64,000 bases of DNA from Larkinella insperata. GTDB taxonomy: Bacteria > Bacteroidota > Bacteroidia > Cytophagales > Spirosomataceae. The stretch covers positions 2,933,001 to 2,997,000 of the forward strand of contig NZ_CP110973.1 in assembly GCF_026248825.1 (NCBI RefSeq). The letters run 5' to 3'. Of this stretch, positions 60,207 through 64,000 are shown one piece after another. A program made the position numbers and the translations under genes. A model generated the notes under the pieces. That model saw nothing but the letters and a program-made list of their open reading frames with translations. It ran no database searches and had not been told where the DNA came from. Numbering within the stretch: position 1 is the stretch's first letter; each line of letters begins with the position of its first letter.

Positions 60207-60730
60207 TACAACGGGCTCGTCAATTGATGGGTGACGTTCTGTAAAAATTTACGGACCCGACCTGCCTCCGTTGTTAGTTCGCAGCGATCGGCCTGTAAGT
60301 AGTCATCCAATACATTTTTGGCGGTTGCCGTTGCAATTCGTTGAGTCCGACCGCTCTGACGGGCCCACAGGCTATAGCCGTAAACCGCATCGGGGCCTTC
60401 CTCCAAAACCGCAAATCCGTAGGGAGTCGCTCCCCCGGAAGGCTGGTGCCAGAGGACGAACCAACGGGCCTGTGCCATAATCTGTGGTAAGGAAAGCCGT
60501 TTTTGTTCCCAGATCTTGCAACGATTCAGGAACGCTTCATTGGCGATTTCCGATACTTCCAAATCAAGGGACGGCGGAGCGACCTCAGGAAGAGTCTTTG
60601 TAATTTCAGTTTGAATACGGTTGTGTTGAGTAAACCAGAAAGACATTTCAAATATGGAGGATAACTCACCTGCCCTACAAAACACGTTGCCTTTCGCGCA
60701 ATTTGTTGTAAGGTTGTGAATAAGGTTCAT
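60206..60730 (-). CDS. Unknown 174-aa protein coupled to LytTR gene
   Basis: Not recognised. The product may start at MNLIHNL (60730) or more likely at MSFWFTQHNRIQTE (60643), 145 aa. It is soluble, with segments such as RLSLPQIMAQARWFVLWHQP and YGFAVLEEGPDAVYGYSLWA, and a helical C-terminus NVLDDYLQADRCELTTEAGR. Its stop overlaps the LytTR start (TAATG). The coupling suggests a partner or modulator of the LytTR regulator, in the way that small membrane inhibitors pair with LytTR proteins elsewhere, but this one has no membrane helix. Function unknown. Confidence 0.6.
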   Translation of the reverse strand: MNLIHNLTTNCAKGNVFCRAGELSSIFEMSFWFTQHNRIQTEITKTLPEVAPPSLDLEVSEIANEAFLNRCKIWEQKRLSLPQIMAQARWFVLWHQPSGGATPYGFAVLEEGPDAVYGYSLWARQSGRTQRIATATAKNVLDDYLQADRCELTTEAGRVRKFLQNVTHQLTSPL

Positions 60731-61258
60731 TTTAGTTCATCCAATTTCAGTGCCATTTTATGTAGTTTATAGTTCAGTTCATAAAATTTTTTTCAAAAAG
60801 CACAATATTCAGACCGCCTTGTAGTTTTTATCTGCCGGAAAATCACTCCAGGGGCTTCGTTGTTTCTGCCGGTTGTTTGGCATAGTAGTTGTCAGACAAC
60901 CGGTCTGCTGACAAATCCCTGTTTCTTCCCCGTTAAAAGGGGGTAATCCCCGCTTCCTGTTGCGCTTCCTGGTCTGTAATGAAAATAAGAGAACGGTTGT
61001 CTCATTTAACAAACAACGTCCGTAGGGAAGCCTGCGCAGCAATAAATGATTCGAGCCTAGTTATAAAGTGTCGCTCTTACCAGTTGGCGTGAGTGGGTAT
61101 GCGTGAAAGGTTGATCCTCCGTTAGCAGGCGCCAGCTCCTAGCACAGAAAAATCAAACAAACGGCCCAGAAACGTGTTTATGGGAAAAGGGTTCTTTTAC
61201 GGACCAAAAAAATGAGATAGTGAGCCTGTTGATCAGACGCTTGCAGTTGATTGATTTT
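60731..61258. other. Gene-free region before the response regulator
   Basis: 528 bases without a supportable gene; short open frames have no protein-like character. It holds promoters for the 174-aa gene (minus) and the response regulator (plus), but no consensus elements are clear by eye. No RNA-gene structure was evident. Confidence 0.45.
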
Positions 61259-61690
61259 ATGAAGCCACTGATACTGGTAGTAGACGACGATGAGGATGAT
61301 TTGTGGCTACTGCAAAAAGCGATGCTACAGATTGGTGGAATTTGTCAGATCAATCCGTTTACTGATGCCGCAAGTCTTTTGCAGCATCTGGATGGACCTG
61401 AAATGCTACCCAATCTGATTTTGATTGATTACCGTTTGCCCCGAATGGACGGCTTGGAACTGACCCATGCCCTGCGGGCCAAATCCGCATTGGATCCTGT
61501 TCCGCTGGCCTGGATGAGTTCCGAGATTGACCCCAGCTGGGAGGCCTATTGCCAGAAACTGAATGTGGCCTGGTGCTGGGTTAAGCCGAACAACTATACG
61601 GCCTGGCAGGATTTTGCCCGTAACCTATGCGGGCTGCTTATCCCAAGCGGTTTTGAAATGAACAACCGCTTGGATCAGAGAGGAAGATAA
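61259..61690 (+). CDS. Single-domain response regulator
   Basis: 143-aa CheY/Rcp1-like receiver from ATG 61259. The acidic pocket is VVDDDEDD, the acceptor is Asp57 in LILIDYRLPRMDG, and the switch lysine is in WVKPNN. It has no output domain. The form with DDDEDD and LPxMDG resembles receivers that pair with bacteriophytochrome- or PAS-type kinases and relay phosphate. It is convergent with, and overlaps by 16 bases, the multi-PAS histidine kinase gene, so the two are likely partners. The upstream open extension (13 codons) is not conserved in such proteins. Confidence 0.9.
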   Translation: MKPLILVVDDDEDDLWLLQKAMLQIGGICQINPFTDAASLLQHLDGPEMLPNLILIDYRLPRMDGLELTHALRAKSALDPVPLAWMSSEIDPSWEAYCQKLNVAWCWVKPNNYTAWQDFARNLCGLLIPSGFEMNNRLDQRGR

Positions 61691-64000
61691 ATCCTGAATA
61701 CGCTGCCCTGCCCGGGTTGGCTGTTGGCCGTAATCGTCCCCCCGTGGTTTTCGACTACTTTTTGGCAAATTGCCAGCCCAACGCCGGTACCTCCGTAGGT
61801 CGATCGTCCGTGCAACCGCTGAAACACCTCGAAAATCCGGTCCGTGTACTTCTCGTCGAAACCAATGCCGTTATCAATCACGCTGATCAGATGGTAGCGG
61901 CTGGCAGGCCGGGGCAATTTAACTTTTTCCGGCAGATCCTCCGCCATCAGGGTCGTGTACCTAATCTGAATGAACGGCGCTGTACCCGGCCGACGGAACT
62001 TGATCGCATTCGACAATAAGTTTTGAAAAAGCTGACCCAACTGGGAAGCATCCCCTTGAAGGGTCGGCAGCGGATCGTGCTGAATGGTAGCCCCCGACTG
62101 CTGAATCTGCAATTCGAGCGTCTCCAGTACGGTGGCGACGACTTCCGCAAGTGAAACCGGATCGTGAACTTTCTGGTGGGTCGAAACGCGCGAAAATGCC
62201 AGCAAATCCCGGATTAATTCCGACATCCGCCCGGCCGACACCTGCATCCGGTTGATCAGGTCCTGACCCATTTCGCCCAGATTGGCAGCGTGCTGGGTCT
62301 GGAGTAAACTCCCGAATGACTGAATTTTGCGCAACGGCTCCTGCAAATCGTGGGAGGCCACGTAGGCAAACCGCGTCAGGTTCTCGTTAGACCGGCGTAA
62401 CTCCAGGTTCGATTCATTCAATTCCTGGGTGCGGGCCTGCACCTGACTTTCCAACTCGGCTTCAATTCGTTTTTGCTCGTGAATATCGGTGGCCGTGCCG
62501 ACCCAGCGCGTAATCGCCCCGGTTTTGTCGCGGATGGGTAAGGCGCGGTTGAGGTGCCAGCGGTATGTACCATCGCTGCCCCGTCGGTACCGGTTTTCAA
62601 TCACAAAAACCTCCCCCGACGCCAGGGCTTTTTGAAATGCCTCAAGGGTGGGCGGTAAATCATCCGGATGCACCACCGCCTGCCAGCCCCGAGTTTTGGT
62701 TTGTTCTTCGTCCAAACCCGTATAATTATACCACTGCTGGTTGTAAAACGTGATTTCGCCCGCGGGTGTGTTGGTCCAGGTCATGGGCGAAATGGCTTCG
62801 AGCAGCGTACGAAACCGGGCCTCGCTTGCTTCAACCTCCCGGCGGGCCTGGACCTGCTCGGTAACGTCGATGGCCACATCCAGTATCGCGTAAACTTCGC
62901 CGTCGGAATTACGCAGCGGTTTATACGTGAAGTTAAAATAGGACGTACGCAGCTTGCCGTCTACCATGAGTTTGGCTTCGGATTCCTGCGAAGCGTACTC
63001 GACGCCGGTTTGGTAAACCTTGTCCAGAATATCCAGGAAGGGCTGGCCTTCCAGCTCCGGAATGGCCTCCCGCAGCGGTTTTCCTTTCACGGTTTCATCT
63101 TTCCCCCAGAACCCGAGCATAATCTCGTTTGGCAGTTCAACCACCATATCGGGCCCGGTGAAGAGCGAAATAGCCGCCGGAGCCTGTTCGATCAGGTTAC
63201 GAAAACGCTGCTCGCTCTCTTCCAGCGCCAGTTTTGCCTTCACCTGCGGAGTAACCTCAATGGCCAGCACCATCACATCCGTGATGTTTCCGTTCTCGTC
63301 GCGCATCGGAGCGTACACAAAATTGAAGTAAGCGTCTTCCAACTGACCGTTGCGGTACAGGCGGCTCAGGGTTTCAAAACCATAGTGCGAAACACCCGTG
63401 GCAGAAACCTGCTGCAATAACTCCGCAAATCCTTGCCCCTGGATTTCGGGCAGGGCTTTCAGCAGCGGCAGGCCAATGATGGAAGCGTCTTTTCCCCACA
63501 AGTCCAGCATGGCCTCGTTCGCGGTCTCAACAACAAATGTTTGGGCGTTTAGAATACCAATAGCAACCGGTGCCTGAATAACCAGATTCCGGAAGCGGTC
63601 TTCGGCTTTTTTAAGAACCGTCTCGTTTTCTTTTTGCTGGGTGATGTCGAGCGCGATACCGGAAAAAGAAACCGGTTTTCCGGCCGTGTTATACAGATAC
63701 TGACCGAGTACCTTCACCCAATGGACCTCCTGGTTTACCCAGACATAACGCGCTTCATAACTTAAAGTGCCGGTGCGCAGCGCCAGCTGATAAGCCTGCT
63801 CCCGAATCGGAACATCCTGCGGATGAAGGTGGTGCACCAGCGCATCCCGAGTCAGTCCTAACTGATCTGTACCGGTCAGAATTCGGGCCAGAGCCGGAGA
63901 ATAAAGAATTTCGTTGGTTTCCAGATCGACCGAAAACGACCCCGACCCCGATCCTTCCAGAGCCAGACGGGCCTGTTGCTCGGAAAGGGCGGTTTTCTCC
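61675..64000 (-). CDS. Multi-PAS sensor histidine kinase (partial, continues beyond window)
   Basis: At least 775 residues; the frame is open to the window end, so the N-terminus lies outside. Visible order: a PAS domain at the window end, then PAS/PAC repeats beginning near 63650, 63260 and 62850 (FRNLVIQAPVAIGILNAQ; FRNLIEQAPAAISLFTGP; FRTLLEAISPMTWTNTPAGE), then HisKA (RFAYVASHDLQEPLRKI, the phospho-acceptor His) and HATPase_c with DNGIGFDEKYTDRIFEVFQR and GTGVGLAICQKVVENHGG. No membrane helix is visible in the part present, suggesting a cytoplasmic sensor. It is convergent with the lone response regulator. Confidence 0.93.
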   Translation of the reverse strand, partial: EKTALSEQQARLALEGSGSGSFSVDLETNEILYSPALARILTGTDQLGLTRDALVHHLHPQDVPIREQAYQLALRTGTLSYEARYVWVNQEVHWVKVLGQYLYNTAGKPVSFSGIALDITQQKENETVLKKAEDRFRNLVIQAPVAIGILNAQTFVVETANEAMLDLWGKDASIIGLPLLKALPEIQGQGFAELLQQVSATGVSHYGFETLSRLYRNGQLEDAYFNFVYAPMRDENGNITDVMVLAIEVTPQVKAKLALEESEQRFRNLIEQAPAAISLFTGPDMVVELPNEIMLGFWGKDETVKGKPLREAIPELEGQPFLDILDKVYQTGVEYASQESEAKLMVDGKLRTSYFNFTYKPLRNSDGEVYAILDVAIDVTEQVQARREVEASEARFRTLLEAISPMTWTNTPAGEITFYNQQWYNYTGLDEEQTKTRGWQAVVHPDDLPPTLEAFQKALASGEVFVIENRYRRGSDGTYRWHLNRALPIRDKTGAITRWVGTATDIHEQKRIEAELESQVQARTQELNESNLELRRSNENLTRFAYVASHDLQEPLRKIQSFGSLLQTQHAANLGEMGQDLINRMQVSAGRMSELIRDLLAFSRVSTHQKVHDPVSLAEVVATVLETLELQIQQSGATIQHDPLPTLQGDASQLGQLFQNLLSNAIKFRRPGTAPFIQIRYTTLMAEDLPEKVKLPRPASRYHLISVIDNGIGFDEKYTDRIFEVFQRLHGRSTYGGTGVGLAICQKVVENHGGTITANSQPGQGSVFRIYLPL

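Noticed and set aside
60809..61042. 77-codon frame in the region before the response regulator
   Set aside because: Low-complexity Arg/Thr/Gln composition and no start signals; likely accidental.

Overview
The window looks like a chromosome segment of a Bacteroidota bacterium of the order Cytophagales, probably family Spirosomaceae (Spirosoma/Larkinella-like). The signs are TonB-dependent receptors with carboxypeptidase-like N-terminal domains, LytTR regulators, a long PurF-like amidophosphoribosyltransferase, promoter elements of the TTG-N17-23-TAnnTTTG type, and moderate-GC housekeeping genes. Genus placement is an inference from gene families, not a database result.

Layout. (1) 1-5.8 kb: an RND efflux operon (permease cut by the window start, plus lipoprotein adaptor), an AI-2E-type permease, a Crp/Fnr regulator and an unassigned protein. 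(2) 6.2-16.6 kb: a TonB-dependent receptor, an aldo/keto reductase and a divergent ABM monooxygenase, a very large TonB-plug/macroglobulin-like surface protein, an acyl-CoA thioesterase, a DUF748-like protein and a secreted pentapeptide-repeat protein. (3) 16.7-18.7 kb: a compact three-gene operon (unknown 227-aa protein, RecE-like PD-(D/E)XK nuclease, unknown 120-aa protein) ending in a textbook terminator and divergent from an XRE-type regulator.

(4) 19.0-41.7 kb: a Wzx/Wzy-type exopolysaccharide cluster in two convergent halves. The plus-strand half holds the XRE regulator, a CpsB-like phosphatase, Ugd, GDP-fucose synthase, GDP-mannose dehydratase, a WecG/TagA glycosyltransferase, a Wzi-like protein, a uronate epimerase and a beta-helix protein. 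The minus-strand half runs Wza, Wzc, initiating sugar transferase, Wzx, a glycosyltransferase, Wzy, a glycosyltransferase and an acetyltransferase. An IS110 and an IS3 element sit where the halves meet. Together the genes supply UDP-GlcA/GalA and GDP-L-fucose, build a lipid-linked repeat unit, flip and polymerise it, and export it under tyrosine-kinase control. A 12-base palindromic motif occurs both in front of the XRE/nuclease divergent promoter and in front of ugd, so the XRE protein may tie the two loci together.

(5) 42.0-47.0 kb: an accessory pocket bounded by IS fragments. It contains a 65-aa peptide gene directly followed by an LpxL-like acyltransferase-fold protein with a possible PqqD-like C-terminus, divergent from a membrane LytTR regulator and next to a LuxR regulator whose receiver lacks the phospho-acceptor aspartate. 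This is the best candidate for an undescribed system, plausibly a modified-peptide pathway. (6) 47.0-56.2 kb: core genes (dnaG, a haloperoxidase/PAP2 lipoprotein, a PurF-like enzyme, GH20, nuoN). (7) 56.2-60 kb: a truncated terC, a second Wzc-like protein without the tyrosine tail, and a decayed Gfo/Idh/MocA gene, which read as an insertion/deletion scar. (8) 60-64 kb: a LytTR gene coupled to an unknown gene, a lone response regulator and a multi-PAS histidine kinase cut by the window end. I found no tRNA, rRNA or CRISPR array.
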